45,846 nucleotides of DNA, from assembly GCA_913774845.1 (NCBI GenBank), contig CAJYJO010000036.1:1-45846 (forward strand). The letters run 5' to 3'. The notes beneath the pieces are model-generated. The model was not told the origin of the DNA and did not search any database. It saw only the letters and a program-made list of their open reading frames with translations. Within the stretch, counting starts at the first letter, position 1; each line of letters starts with the position of its first letter. The translations under genes were made by a program, and so were the position numbers. The DNA is from an uncultured Microbacterium sp. (GTDB lineage Bacteria > Actinomycetota > Actinomycetes > Actinomycetales > Microbacteriaceae). Positions 7,691 to 16,472 of the stretch are shown here, piece by piece.

Positions 7691-8587
7691 GTGACCGATG
7701 CCGTCGTCCTCGTCTCCGGGGGAGCCGCGGTGACCCCGTACACCGACCCGGAGCACGCCGCCGGGTCGGGCCTCGCCGCGGGCAACACGATGACCGCTCT
7801 GCGCGCCCATCTGCTCGACCGCGGCATCCGGGTCTTCACCGCCCCCGCCCGCATCGGTCCGGGAGAGGTGCGGGCGGATGCCGGATGGCAGGGCTTCACC
7901 GACGTCCCCGTCGTGCTGCCGGCCGAGGTGACGATCAACGCCGTCGGCCGTGTCGACGACGCCGGGGTCGCGCTCGCCGGATTCCTCCGGCGGCTCGCCG
8001 CGGAGGAAGGCGTCGCGAGCGTCGCCCTCGTGGGCCATTCGATGGGCGGCTTGTTCTCTCGCGCCGCGATCCGCGAGCTCGGCGGCGACGGTCCCCGGGT
8101 GGAGCACCTCGTGACGCTCGGCACCCCGTGGGACGGCTCGGTGCTCGGCGACCTGCTCGACGACGAGATCACGGAGGACGACGCACACGGCGACCCCGCC
8201 ACGCTGCAGATCTTCGCCGAGGCGCGTCCCTACGCCGACGCGAACTCGCAAGGGGCGGCGGCTGAGGTGTCGCGGCGGTTCCTGCGCGGCTGGAACGACC
8301 GTCAGGCGGGAGCGCTCGACGGCATCCCGGTGACCGCGATCGGCGCCGGGTACTTCGCCGCAGCGACCGCGCCAGTGCAGCTGTGGCCGCACGACGGTCT
8401 CGTGTCGATGACCAGCGGTCGCGCCGACGAGGTGCCCGCTGCGGTGCTGCCCGACGTCGAGCGCCACTCGTTCCCCGACCACGTGCACAGCATCTTCTTC
8501 GCCGAGGCGTTCGGGCTGCCGTGGGAGCGCGCGCTCACCTGGGACCCCGAGGTGTTCGCGGTGGTGGACGCAGCGCTCGGGCGCTGA
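7691..8587 (+). CDS. Alpha/beta-hydrolase (lipase/esterase-like)
   Basis: A 298-residue cytoplasmic hydrolase; no signal peptide or membrane segment is seen. The nucleophile elbow GHSMGG places Ser117. The following SRAAIRELGG and HLVTLGTPWDGS resemble PGAP1/lipase-type serine esterases, and candidate Asp and His lie in LWPHDGLVSM and FPDHVHSIFF near the C-terminus. A GTG start at 7691 is preceded by AAGGAG 7 bp upstream. The substrate is unknown. It stands alone, with the degraded toxin gene convergent 10 bp downstream. Confidence 0.82.
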   Translation: MTDAVVLVSGGAAVTPYTDPEHAAGSGLAAGNTMTALRAHLLDRGIRVFTAPARIGPGEVRADAGWQGFTDVPVVLPAEVTINAVGRVDDAGVALAGFLRRLAAEEGVASVALVGHSMGGLFSRAAIRELGGDGPRVEHLVTLGTPWDGSVLGDLLDDEITEDDAHGDPATLQIFAEARPYADANSQGAAAEVSRRFLRGWNDRQAGALDGIPVTAIGAGYFAAATAPVQLWPHDGLVSMTSGRADEVPAAVLPDVERHSFPDHVHSIFFAEAFGLPWERALTWDPEVFAVVDAALGR

Positions 8588-8597
8588 CGCGAACGGG

Positions 8598-8811
8598 TCA
8601 AGGCGCGGGCGCGACGTACTCGTGAGCGAGGTCCGTCACCGCGGCGATGTGGTCGACGTCGCGGTCTGCGCTCAGGATCGTCGCGTCGTTCGCGATCGCG
8701 TAGGCCGCGATCAGGATGTCGACCGCGCACGAAACCGGCGTTCCACAGGGTCGCGGCGTCTCCCGAGGCGAGTCGTGCCCAGACCGAGTTGTCGACCAGG
8801 TAGTCCGTCAC
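8598..8811 (-). pseudogene. Degraded VapC-type PIN-domain toxin
   Basis: The GTG start at 8811 begins [19 protein letters not shown], a typical VapC N-terminus with the first acidic residue Asp7. After about 26 codons the frame is lost. In another frame the C-terminal end is still readable ([19 protein letters not shown], then LSADRDVDHIAAV) up to a TGA at 8598. That end holds the remaining PIN-domain acidic residues. Only 214 bp separate start and stop, against about 390 for a complete gene, so an internal deletion of roughly 180 bp with a frame change is the best reading. The start overlaps the antitoxin remnant stop (GTGA), as in intact vapBC pairs. Confidence 0.75.
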
Positions 8812-8969
8812 GGTTCGGGTGTGACGGCGGGAGCGTCGAGGCCCGCTGCGAGATCGGTGAGGCCGGCGATCCCCGCGATCATGGCGTCCTTCTGCTTCGA
8901 GGCGATGAGTCGGCGAAGGGCCCACGAAAGGCTGGACGTTGCGGCATCCGGGGTATATGTTGTGAGCAC
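8808..8969 (-). pseudogene. VapB-like antitoxin remnant
   Basis: An open frame from a possible GTG at 8969 to TGA at 8808 encodes about 53 residues, including [19 protein letters not shown]. This resembles the C-terminal toxin-binding helices of VapB antitoxins. No ribbon-helix-helix DNA-binding N-terminus can be found upstream, where the sequence becomes the xylA promoter region. The stop overlaps the toxin start by 4 bp. It may still be expressed, but without toxin or DNA-binding domain it is probably a relic. Confidence 0.45.
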
Positions 8970-8974
8970 CAACA
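8958..8974. promoter_or_regulatory. Inverted repeat upstream of xylA
   Basis: TGTTG-N7-CAACA lies 51 bp before the xylA start in a locally AT-richer stretch (gggtatatg precedes it). It could be an operator for the nearby ROK or LacI regulator. The arms are short and the assignment is tentative. Confidence 0.3.
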
Positions 8975-9024
8975 AACTCGATGTGCGCTCCGGTGCACGC
9001 GTGCGTCCATGCGAAGGAGCAGGA

Positions 9025-10212
9025 ATGCCCACCCCCACCCGCGATGACAAGTTCTCGTTCGGACTCTGGACCGTCGGCTACAACGGCACCGATCCCTTCG
9101 GTGGCCCCACCCGGGGGCCCCTGGATGTCGTGCACGTCGTCGAGAAGCTCGCCGAGCTCGGCGCCTACGGCCTGACCTTCCACGACGACGACCTGTTCGC
9201 CTTCGGCTCCACCGACGCCGAGCGTCAGACCCAGATCGACCACCTCAAGGGCGCGATGGAGGCCACCGGCATCGTGACGCCGATGGTCACGACCAACCTC
9301 TTCTCGGCCCCGGTCTTCAAGGACGGCGGCTTCACCTCGAACGACCGCCAGGTGCGCCGCTTCGCCCTGCGCAAGGTGCTGCGCAACCTCGACCTCGCCG
9401 CCGAGCTCGGCGCGAAGACGTTCGTCATGTGGGGCGGCCGCGAGGGCGCCGAGTACGACTCCGCGAAGGACATCCGCCAGGCGCTCGAGCGCTACCGCGA
9501 GGCCGTCAACCTCCTCGGCGACTACGTCACCGACAAGGGCTACGACATCCGCTTCGCGATCGAGCCCAAGCCCAACGAGCCGCGCGGCGACATCCTGCTG
9601 CCCACTCTGGGCCACGCGATCGCGTTCATCGACTCGCTCGAGCGTCCCGAACTCGTGGGCTTGAACCCCGAGGTCGGGCACGAGCAGATGGCGGGCCTGA
9701 ACTTCGCCGCCGGCATCGCCCAGGCGCTGTACCACGGCAAGCTCTTCCACATCGACCTCAACGGTCAGCGCGGGATCAAGTACGACCAAGACCTGGTGTT
9801 CGGCCACGGCGACCTGCACAACGCCTTCGCCCTCGTCGACCTGCTCGAGAACGGCGGCCCCGGCGGTGTGCCCGCGTACGACGGCCCGCGCCACTTCGAC
9901 TACAAGCCCTCGCGCACCGAGGACGAGACCGGCGTCTGGGACTCCGTGTCGGCCAACATGAACACCTACCTGCTGCTCAAGGAGCGCGCGGCGGCCTTCC
10001 GCGCCGACCCCGAGGTGCAGGAGGCCCTGGAGGCCGCGAAGGTCCTCGAGCTCGCGCAGCCGACGCTGAACGAGGGCGAGTCGTACGACGATCTGCTCGC
10101 CGACCGCTCGGCCTACGAGGACTTCGACACCGACGTGTACCTCGGCGGCAAGGGCTTCGGATTCGTCCGCCTGCAGCAGCTCGCCACCGAACACCTGCTG
10201 GGCGCGCGCTGA
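9025..10212 (+). CDS. xylA: Xylose isomerase
   Basis: Converts D-xylose to D-xylulose in the cytoplasm; a tetrameric two-metal enzyme. At 395 residues it matches the actinobacterial class I enzyme. Active-site blocks are all present: [11 protein letters not shown] (His and Asp), [18 protein letters not shown] (metal Glu and catalytic Lys), NPEVGHEQM (Glu, His), HIDLNGQ and [11 protein letters not shown] (metal Asp residues). AAGGAG lies 6 bp upstream of the ATG at 9025. xylB follows on the same strand after 334 bp filled by palindromic repeats, so the two may be separately or jointly transcribed. It would also receive D-xylose made from xylitol by the alditol oxidase. Confidence 0.97.
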   Translation: MPTPTRDDKFSFGLWTVGYNGTDPFGGPTRGPLDVVHVVEKLAELGAYGLTFHDDDLFAFGSTDAERQTQIDHLKGAMEATGIVTPMVTTNLFSAPVFKDGGFTSNDRQVRRFALRKVLRNLDLAAELGAKTFVMWGGREGAEYDSAKDIRQALERYREAVNLLGDYVTDKGYDIRFAIEPKPNEPRGDILLPTLGHAIAFIDSLERPELVGLNPEVGHEQMAGLNFAAGIAQALYHGKLFHIDLNGQRGIKYDQDLVFGHGDLHNAFALVDLLENGGPGGVPAYDGPRHFDYKPSRTEDETGVWDSVSANMNTYLLLKERAAAFRADPEVQEALEAAKVLELAQPTLNEGESYDDLLADRSAYEDFDTDVYLGGKGFGFVRLQQLATEHLLGAR

Positions 10213-10337
10213 ATCTCGCGGGCCCGGCTGCCATGGCATCCGGACCCTGGCCGGTCGCCGTCGGTGCGGGCATCTCCCGCCCGTCGGCGCCCGGTCCGTC
10301 CCGGCGTCGCACATCGCGTCGAGTGTCCATCTCCGCC

Positions 10338-10392
10338 GAGCGTCCACGACACCCGGTCGTTTGCGGAAGATCCCCGGGTGTTCTGGACACTC
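10338..10392. repeat. Palindromic element family 1, copy a
   Basis: A 55-bp near-palindrome in the xylA-xylB spacer. Left arm GAGCGTCCACGACACCCGG pairs with right arm CCGGGTGTTCTGGACACTC with a few mismatches. It shares the outer GAG(T/C)GTCC...GGAC(A/G)CTC arms and length with the copies at 10434 and 26755. Confidence 0.65.
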
Positions 10393-10433
10393 ACCCGGCG
10401 TCGCCACCCCGCACGGGCGGCATCCCACCGGTC

Positions 10434-10489
10434 GAGTGTCCGCGACACGCCGCACCGGGTGCCGGGGCCACGGCGTTTCCGGGACACTC
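10434..10489. repeat. Palindromic element family 1, copy b
   Basis: A 56-bp element whose arms GAGTGTCC-GC-GACACGCCG and CGGCGTTTCC-GGGACACTC form a long hairpin with few mismatches, extended by GTC/GAC outside. It is 41 bp from copy a in the same spacer. Together they fill most of the 10213-10546 gap; the rest holds only the xylB ribosome site. Confidence 0.7.
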
Positions 10490-10546
10490 GACGCCAAGAG
10501 GGGCACGCGCCCCCGACCCGCAGCACCAAGATCAGAAGGGCAGAGC

Positions 10547-11938
10547 ATGGCGCTCGTCATGGGAGTCGACTCGTCGACGCAGTCGTGCAAGGTCGTCGTC
10601 GTCGACGCCGAGACCGGGCGCGTGGTGCGCGAGGGGCGCGCGTCGCACCCCGCCGGCACCTCCGTCGACCCCGAGGCGTGGTGGGTCGCGCTTCAAGATG
10701 CCATCGGGCAGGCGGGCGGCCTCGACGACATCGCCGCGGTCTCCATCGCGGGTCAGCAGCACGGCATGGTCGTGCTCGACGCGGACGGCGCGGTGATCCG
10801 CGACGCGCTGCTGTGGAACGACACGCGTTCGGCCCCGGCCGCGCGCGACCTCATCGAGGAGGTCGGCGCCGCCGAGTACGCGGAGCGGACCGGGGCTGTC
10901 CCGGTCGCGTCCTTCACCGGCACGAAGCTGCGGTGGCTGCGCGACGCCGAGCCCGACAACGCCGCCCGGGTCGCCGCCGTCGCGCTCCCGCACGACTGGC
11001 TCACCTGGCGCCTGCGCGGCTTCGGACCCGGCAACGCCGTGCTCGAGGAGCTCGTCACCGATCGCTCCGACGCCTCGGGGACCGCCTACTGGGGCGCCGA
11101 CGGCTACGACCTCGACCTGTTCCGCCGCGCCCTCGGGCACGACGCGGTGCTGCCGCGCGTGCTCGGCCCGTGGGAGAGCGCCGGCGCGCTGCCGGGCGGT
11201 GCGCTGGTGGGCCCGGGCGCGGGTGACAACGCCGGCGCGGCTCTCGGACTCGGCGCGGGCGTGGGAGACGTCGTCGTCTCGCTGGGTACCTCGGGCACCG
11301 TCTTCGCGGTGGCCGACGCGCCTACCCGTGACACCACGGGTACCGTCGCCGGGTTCGCGGATGCCACGGGCCGGTTCCTCCCGCTCGTGGCGACGCTCAA
11401 CGCGGCCCGGGTCCTCGACGCCCTGGCCGACCTGCTCGGAGTAACGCACGACGACCTCGGCGCGCTGGCGTTGGAGGCGGCGCCGGGGGCGGGCGGCGTC
11501 GTCCTCGTGCCGTGGTTCGAGGGGGAGCGCACACCGAACCTGCCCGACGCCACGGCCTCGCTGAGCGGCCTGACGCTGGCATCCACGAACCGGCCCAACC
11601 TCGCGCGCGCGGCGATCGAGGGGATGCTGAGCGGTCTCGCGGTAGGACTCGAGGCCATCCAGGCGCAGGGTGTGGAGGTGCACCGGATCTTGCTCATCGG
11701 CGGTGCGGCGGCGAACGAGGGCGTGGCGCGCATCGCCGCGCAGGTGTTCGACGCCGAGATCGTCGTGCCGGCGGCGGGGGAGTACGTGGCGCTCGGGGCC
11801 GCGCGCCAGGCGGCGGGTGTGCTCGCCGGCGGGCCGGTGGAGTGGACCGTCGCCACCGCGCGCGCCGTCGAATCCGACCACCGTCCGCACATCCGGAGAA
11901 ATTACGATGTCGTCGCCGCGCGGCGTGCGTCAGAGTAG
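10547..11938 (+). CDS. xylB: Xylulokinase
   Basis: ATP-dependent phosphorylation of D-xylulose to D-xylulose 5-phosphate, feeding the pentose phosphate pathway. A FGGY-family kinase of 463 residues: N-terminal phosphate-binding segment [22 protein letters not shown] and LWNDTRS sugar-site blocks, then the C-terminal ATPase lobe with [12 protein letters not shown] and [18 protein letters not shown]. The ATG at 10547 is preceded by AGAAGGG; the open frame extends further upstream through repeat DNA and is rejected. It lies downstream of xylA and upstream of a LacI regulator on the same strand. Confidence 0.95.
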   Translation: MALVMGVDSSTQSCKVVVVDAETGRVVREGRASHPAGTSVDPEAWWVALQDAIGQAGGLDDIAAVSIAGQQHGMVVLDADGAVIRDALLWNDTRSAPAARDLIEEVGAAEYAERTGAVPVASFTGTKLRWLRDAEPDNAARVAAVALPHDWLTWRLRGFGPGNAVLEELVTDRSDASGTAYWGADGYDLDLFRRALGHDAVLPRVLGPWESAGALPGGALVGPGAGDNAGAALGLGAGVGDVVVSLGTSGTVFAVADAPTRDTTGTVAGFADATGRFLPLVATLNAARVLDALADLLGVTHDDLGALALEAAPGAGGVVLVPWFEGERTPNLPDATASLSGLTLASTNRPNLARAAIEGMLSGLAVGLEAIQAQGVEVHRILLIGGAAANEGVARIAAQVFDAEIVVPAAGEYVALGAARQAAGVLAGGPVEWTVATARAVESDHRPHIRRNYDVVAARRASE

Positions 11939-12151
11939 GACCGGGCCCGTCGGCGCTTTGTAAGGGGGGCGTCGGCGGGTTCTTCGCGGGAGCGATTCCA
12001 CGTCCCGGATGTCAACGGCCTGGCCGTTCCGGCTGCCCGAGGTCATGCCCATCTGGCGCCCCGGGTGGGTCTCGATCGCCGAGGGGGGGGCGGCCGTCCA
12101 TGCATGGCGACCCGACGTCGCCCACCGCGGGCGGCGCTACTGTGAGGGACC

Positions 12152-13117
12152 ATGAGCGAGGTGGCGGGCAAACGCATCGGCGTGCGCGAGGTCGCGGCCG
12201 CCGCAGGTGTGTCCACGCAGACCGTCTCGCGCGTGCTGAACGGGTACGCGGGCATCCGCGAGAGCACGCGCGAACGCGTCCTCGCCGCGGTCACCGACCT
12301 CGACTACCGCGTGAACAACGCCGCGCGAGCGCTCGGCACGAGCTTGACGCGCACGGTGGGGGTCGTGGCATCCGATGCCGTGCTGCACGGGCCCTCCGCG
12401 GGGATCGCCGCTCTCGAGCGGGCCGCGCGGACGCGCGGGCGGTGGATCTCGACCGCCTACACGGATTCGGACGACCCGGCCGACATCGACGCCGCCGTGC
12501 GGCACCTGCTCGATCAGGGGGTCGACGGGATCGTGCTGGTCGCGGCGCACGGGGCTGCTCCTCTCGAGGGGTACGACGTGCCGATCGTGCCGCTGTACGG
12601 CGAATCCGGGATCCGCCAGCGTGATGCGGCCGCCCTCGTCGTGGATCATCTCGCAGACCTCGGACATCTTTCGATCGTCGAACTCGCCGGGCCCTCCGAC
12701 TGGCGCGAGGCCCTTGCCCGCACCGCCGGCGTGGCCGACGCCGTGGCCCGCCGGGGGCTCGACCTCGTCGATCGCGTCGAGGGGGACTGGAGCGCCGCCT
12801 CGGGATCCGCGGTCGCCGACGCGGTCGCCGCGCGCATCGCCGCGGGGGCCACGGCCGTCGCGGTCGCCAACGATCAGATGGCCCTCGGGCTCATCGCCGG
12901 CCTCGCCGTCCGGGGCATGGGGGTGCCCGCCGATGCATCGGTCACGGGGTTCGACGACAACCCGGATGCCGCGTTCTACACGCCCGCGCTGACGACGGTG
13001 CGCCTGGACGTCGAGGGCGAGGCGGAGTACGCGGTGGCCGCGGTGCTCGGCGACGCCGCCGACGTGCCCGCGGCGCCGGTGCTGGTCGTCCGCGAATCGA
13101 CGGCCGGGCCGGCCTGA
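12152..13117 (+). CDS. LacI-family transcriptional regulator
   Basis: Sugar-responsive repressor, 321 residues. The N-terminal helix-turn-helix at about residues 9-32 reads IGVREVAAAAGVSTQTVSRV, followed by the hinge NAARALGTSLTRTVGVVAS and a periplasmic-binding-protein-like effector domain ending TGFDDNPDAAFYTPALTTVR, which resembles the usual FDD-P-LTT pattern. Start ATG 12152 has GAGGGA upstream. Its place between xylB and the arabinose operon, which has a perfect LacI-type operator at 14100, makes it the obvious candidate repressor for arabinose and perhaps xylose genes. The ligand is not known. Confidence 0.93.
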   Translation: MSEVAGKRIGVREVAAAAGVSTQTVSRVLNGYAGIRESTRERVLAAVTDLDYRVNNAARALGTSLTRTVGVVASDAVLHGPSAGIAALERAARTRGRWISTAYTDSDDPADIDAAVRHLLDQGVDGIVLVAAHGAAPLEGYDVPIVPLYGESGIRQRDAAALVVDHLADLGHLSIVELAGPSDWREALARTAGVADAVARRGLDLVDRVEGDWSAASGSAVADAVAARIAAGATAVAVANDQMALGLIAGLAVRGMGVPADASVTGFDDNPDAAFYTPALTTVRLDVEGEAEYAVAAVLGDAADVPAAPVLVVRESTAGPA

Positions 13118-13192
13118 CGTCGCCCCCGGTGCCCTCTGCGGGTCGGCGCGGGCCAGCTGAGCCCCGCCCGGCGCGGGATGGCAGGCGGTCAC

Positions 13193-13280
13193 CGTGCCGA
13201 ACTCCGGAGAAACCGCCCCGAAGTGCCCTGCACGCCTGCCGCGACCGTGTTCGGGGTCGGAAACTCCGGAGTTTCGCACG
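13193..13280. repeat. Palindromic element family 2, copy a
   Basis: An 88-bp element with arms CGTGCCGAACTCCGGAG and CTCCGGAGTTTCGCACG (two mismatches) separated by 54 bp. It has the same length and arm design as the copy at 21216 and is related to that at 28040. It lies between the convergent LacI and P-loop kinase genes, where it could act as a bidirectional terminator or be a mobile palindrome. Confidence 0.75.
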
Positions 13281-13326
13281 GCCGTCGCCGCACGGCCGTC
13301 GCTGCACGGCCGTCGCCGCGCCCGAG

Positions 13327-13881
13327 TCAGCCCGCAGCTCGGAGCGGACCGGCGAGCCACCCTCGCGCCTCGCGAGCGGTGCGCAGGCGGACGATCGGCA
13401 GGACGGCATCCAGCGCCGGGATGCGCTCGCGGTACGTATGCCGTGTGGAGATCGACCACCGCACGATGTGCTCCGGGTCGGTGAAGAAGGTGTGCAGGGG
13501 TGGCTCGACGTTGCCGTTCCACAGTGGTTGTCGGTGGAGGCGGCGGCGGATCGTTCGCGCCGCCACGCGGGGCAGCGTCACTGTCGCGAACGGCAGATCG
13601 AGCCACACGAGCAGGTCGGCCCGGGCGGTCAGCAGAGGGCGCGCGTCGGAGTACTGCCACTCGGTCACCCAGGCGTCGCCGGCGACGAGGCGGTGCACGT
13701 CGTCGAGGAACTGCGGCCGTGGCGTCCAGTCCGGCCCGTGATAGAGCGCGTCGATCTCGGTGTGGGGGATGCCGAGCACCTGGGAGATCTGCGCCGCCAG
13801 GGTCGTCTTGCCCACGCCGGAGACCCCGGCGACGACGACTCGCCGCGGCTGTCCGGGGAGCGGGTCGGTGGCACGCAGCAT
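13327..13881 (-). CDS. Small P-loop kinase, adenylate kinase/FlaR-like
   Basis: A 184-residue cytoplasmic nucleotide-binding protein. Walker A AGVSGVGKTT is near residue 20. The segments HTEIDALYHGPDW and VTEWQYSDARPLLTARADLLVWLDLP are typical of the FlaR/topology-modulation group of adenylate-kinase-like proteins, whose substrate is generally unknown. The ATG at 13881 has no ribosome site but a TACGAT box exactly 6 bp upstream, so a leaderless mRNA is likely. It is divergent from the arabinose operon, with no evident link to sugar metabolism. Confidence 0.8.
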   Translation of the reverse strand: MLRATDPLPGQPRRVVVAGVSGVGKTTLAAQISQVLGIPHTEIDALYHGPDWTPRPQFLDDVHRLVAGDAWVTEWQYSDARPLLTARADLLVWLDLPFATVTLPRVAARTIRRRLHRQPLWNGNVEPPLHTFFTDPEHIVRWSISTRHTYRERIPALDAVLPIVRLRTAREARGWLAGPLRAAG

Positions 13882-14099
13882 TCGCCGATCGTACGACGCG
13901 GCGTTTGCGTCGCCGAGATCACCGCCCTGTGCCGAGGTGACCTGCGACCGCAGCGAACCGTGGGTCGTGTCGGGAAGGACCGACGACCCCGGAGACCTGC
14001 GCGCCGGCCGTGAGAGGTCGCACCGCAGCGCCGGCGCCGCCGCGCCGCGGCGCCCAGCGCCCGCGCCACCCGCTGCGAACCGCCCCTCGCGAAACCGCG

Positions 14100-14115
14100 A
14101 TGTTACCGGTAACAT
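14100..14115. promoter_or_regulatory. LacI-type operator of the arabinose operon
   Basis: ATGTTACCGGTAACAT is a perfect 16-bp palindrome with a central CG, 55 bp upstream of the araD start. It resembles operators of LacI-family arabinose repressors in actinobacteria. The nearby LacI protein (12152-13117) is the likely ligand. Confidence 0.65.
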
Positions 14116-14170
14116 TGCGACGCGAGGGCGCCGCGCCCCACCACCCGAACCACCGTCGAAGGAGACACGC

Positions 14171-14887
14171 GTGTCCGATGCCGCCCCGTTCACGCCCGAG
14201 GTGCAGGAGGCGATCGACGCCGTCCGCGCCGACGTCGCGAAGCTGCACGACGAGCTCGTGCGCTACAACCTCATCGTCTGGACCGGCGGCAACGTCTCGG
14301 GCCGCGTTCCCGGGGCCGACCTGTTCGTCATCAAGCCCTCGGGCGTCTCGTACGACGACCTCGCCCCCGAGAACATGATCCTCTGCGACCTCGACGGCAA
14401 CGCCATCCCCGGCACCCCCGGGTCCGAGCGCAGCCCCTCGAGCGACACCGCGGCGCACGCCTACGTGTACCGCAACATGCCCGAGGTCGGCGGCGTCGTG
14501 CACACGCACTCCACCTACGGCGTCGCGTGGGCGGCCCGCGGCGAGGAGATCCCGTGCGTCATCACGGCGATGGCCGACGAGTTCGGCGGTCCGATCCCCG
14601 TCGGCCCCTTCGCGATCATCGGCGACGACTCGATCGGTCGCGGCATCGTCGAGACGCTGCGCGGACACCGCTCGCGCGGCGTGATCATGCAGAACCACGG
14701 TCCCTTCACGATCGGCGCGAGCGCGAAGGACGCCGTGAAGGCCGCCGTCATGCTCGAGGACGTCGCCCGGACCGTTCACATCGCGCGCGAGGCGGGCCCT
14801 CTCATCCCGATCCCGCAGGACAAGATCGACGCCCTCTACAACCGCTACCAGAACGTCTACGGACAGAGCACGGACGACCGCCGATGA
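14171..14887 (+). CDS. araD: L-ribulose-5-phosphate 4-epimerase
   Basis: Converts L-ribulose 5-phosphate to D-xylulose 5-phosphate; a class II aldolase-fold, zinc-dependent enzyme. It has 238 residues. The N-terminal TGGNVSGR substrate loop, IKPSGVSYDDL, the zinc-binding VVHTHSTYG histidines and NHGPFTIG are conserved. A GTG start at 14171 follows AAGGAG at 6-7 bp and is preferred to upstream in-frame starts lying before the operator. It is the first gene of araD-araB-araA; its stop overlaps the araB start (ATGA). Expression is probably controlled by the palindrome at 14100. Confidence 0.95.
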   Translation: MSDAAPFTPEVQEAIDAVRADVAKLHDELVRYNLIVWTGGNVSGRVPGADLFVIKPSGVSYDDLAPENMILCDLDGNAIPGTPGSERSPSSDTAAHAYVYRNMPEVGGVVHTHSTYGVAWAARGEEIPCVITAMADEFGGPIPVGPFAIIGDDSIGRGIVETLRGHRSRGVIMQNHGPFTIGASAKDAVKAAVMLEDVARTVHIAREAGPLIPIPQDKIDALYNRYQNVYGQSTDDRR

Positions 14888-16455
14888 ACGCCCACATCAC
14901 CGAAGGCCGCGCGAGCCTCGGCATCGAGCTCGGCTCGACCCGCATCAAGGCCTGCCTCATCGGCCCCGACGCCGAGGTCCTCGCGGTCGGCTCCCACGAG
15001 TGGGAGAACGTCTACGCCGACAAGCTCTGGACCTATTCGCTGGATGCCGTGTGGTCGGGCCTCCAGGCCGCCTATGCCGAGCTGGTCCAGAACGTCCAGC
15101 AGCAGCACGGCGTCACCCCCGAGCGGTACGCCGCGATGGGCGTGTCGGCGATGATGCACGGCTACCTCGCCTTCGACGCCGATGGGGAGCTGCTCGCTCC
15201 CTTCCGCACCTGGCGCAACACCAACACCGGCGTCGCCGCGGCCGAGCTCACCGAGCTGCTGGGCGTGAACATCCCGCTGCGCTGGTCGATCGCGCACCTG
15301 CACCAGGCCGTCGTCGACGCCGAGCCGCACGTGCCCGAGATCCGCTTCCTCACCACCCTCGCCGGGTACGTCCACTGGAAGCTCACCGGCGAGAAGGTGC
15401 TCGGCGTCGGCGATGCGTCGGGCATGTTCCCGATCGACTCCGCCACCCGCGACTACGACGCCGAGCTCGTCGCCCGCTACGACGAGCTCGCCGACGGTCG
15501 CCTCCCCGCGCTGAAAGACCTGCTGCCGCAGTCGCTCGTCGCGGGCACCTCGGCCGGCAACCTCACCGCCGAGGGCGCGGCCCTGCTCGACCCGAGCGGA
15601 ACCCTGCGTCCCGGCATCCCCTTCGCTCCTCCCGAGGGCGACGCGGGCACCGGCATGGTCGCGACCTGCGCCGTCGCGCCCCGCACGGGCAACGTCAGCG
15701 CCGGCACGAGCATCTTCGCGATGGTCGTGCTCGAGCGTCCGCTCAGCCAGGTGCATCACGAGCTCGACCTCGTCACGACGCCCTCGGGAGACGCCGTCGC
15801 GATGGTGCACTGCAACAACGGCGCGAGCGAGCTGGCCGCCTGGGCGAACATGTTCACCGCGTTCGCCGCCGCCGCCGGGTCGCCGGTGACCCCGGATGCC
15901 ACCTACGCGGCGCTCTTCGACGCCGCCCTGTCCGGAGAGGCCGACGCCGGCGGTCTGCTGGCCTACAACCACCTCGCCGGGGAGCCCATCGCGGGTCTCG
16001 ACGAGGGCCGGCCGCTCGTCGTGCGCACGCCGGACAGTCGCCTGACGCTGCCGAACTTCATGCGCGCGCAGCTCTACGGCGTCTTCGGCACGCTCGCTCT
16101 CGGCATGGACGTGCTCCACGGCGAGGGCGTGCAGCTCGACAAGATGTACGCGCACGGCGGCATGTTCCGCACGGCCGGGGTCGCCCAGCGCTTCCTCGCG
16201 GCGGCGCTCGACGCTCCCGTCGCGGTCGCCGAGACGGCGTCCGAGGGTGGCGCGTGGGGTATCGCGGTGCTCGCGGCGTACGTCGTCGACGGCCAGGGAC
16301 GTGACCTCGACACGTACCTGCGCGAGGCGGTCTTCGCCGATGCGCCGATCGTGACCGCCGACCCCGACCCGGCCGACGTCGCCGGATTCTCGGCCTACCT
16401 CGACCGTTACCGCGCCGGACTCGCCGTCGAGGCCGCCGCCGTGGCATCCCTCTGA
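14884..16455 (+). CDS. araB: L-ribulokinase (FGGY family)
   Basis: Phosphorylates L-ribulose to L-ribulose 5-phosphate. It is 523 residues. The N-terminal lobe holds [16 protein letters not shown], the sugar-site region [12 protein letters not shown] and FRTWRNTNT. The ATPase lobe has [13 protein letters not shown] and ends with [19 protein letters not shown]. It belongs to the FGGY branch commonly paired with AraA and AraD in actinobacteria, distinct from the longer E. coli type. Translation is coupled to araD by a 4-bp overlap, and araA starts 17 bp after its stop. Assignment as ribulokinase rests on operon position as well as family. Confidence 0.92.
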   Translation: MNAHITEGRASLGIELGSTRIKACLIGPDAEVLAVGSHEWENVYADKLWTYSLDAVWSGLQAAYAELVQNVQQQHGVTPERYAAMGVSAMMHGYLAFDADGELLAPFRTWRNTNTGVAAAELTELLGVNIPLRWSIAHLHQAVVDAEPHVPEIRFLTTLAGYVHWKLTGEKVLGVGDASGMFPIDSATRDYDAELVARYDELADGRLPALKDLLPQSLVAGTSAGNLTAEGAALLDPSGTLRPGIPFAPPEGDAGTGMVATCAVAPRTGNVSAGTSIFAMVVLERPLSQVHHELDLVTTPSGDAVAMVHCNNGASELAAWANMFTAFAAAAGSPVTPDATYAALFDAALSGEADAGGLLAYNHLAGEPIAGLDEGRPLVVRTPDSRLTLPNFMRAQLYGVFGTLALGMDVLHGEGVQLDKMYAHGGMFRTAGVAQRFLAAALDAPVAVAETASEGGAWGIAVLAAYVVDGQGRDLDTYLREAVFADAPIVTADPDPADVAGFSAYLDRYRAGLAVEAAAVASL

Positions 16456-16472
16456 GAACGACAGGAAAGAAC

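Noticed and set aside
8302-10659. 785-codon open frame antisense to xylA
   Set aside because: Shadow frame; only its short stretch [19 protein letters not shown] belongs to the decayed VapC gene.
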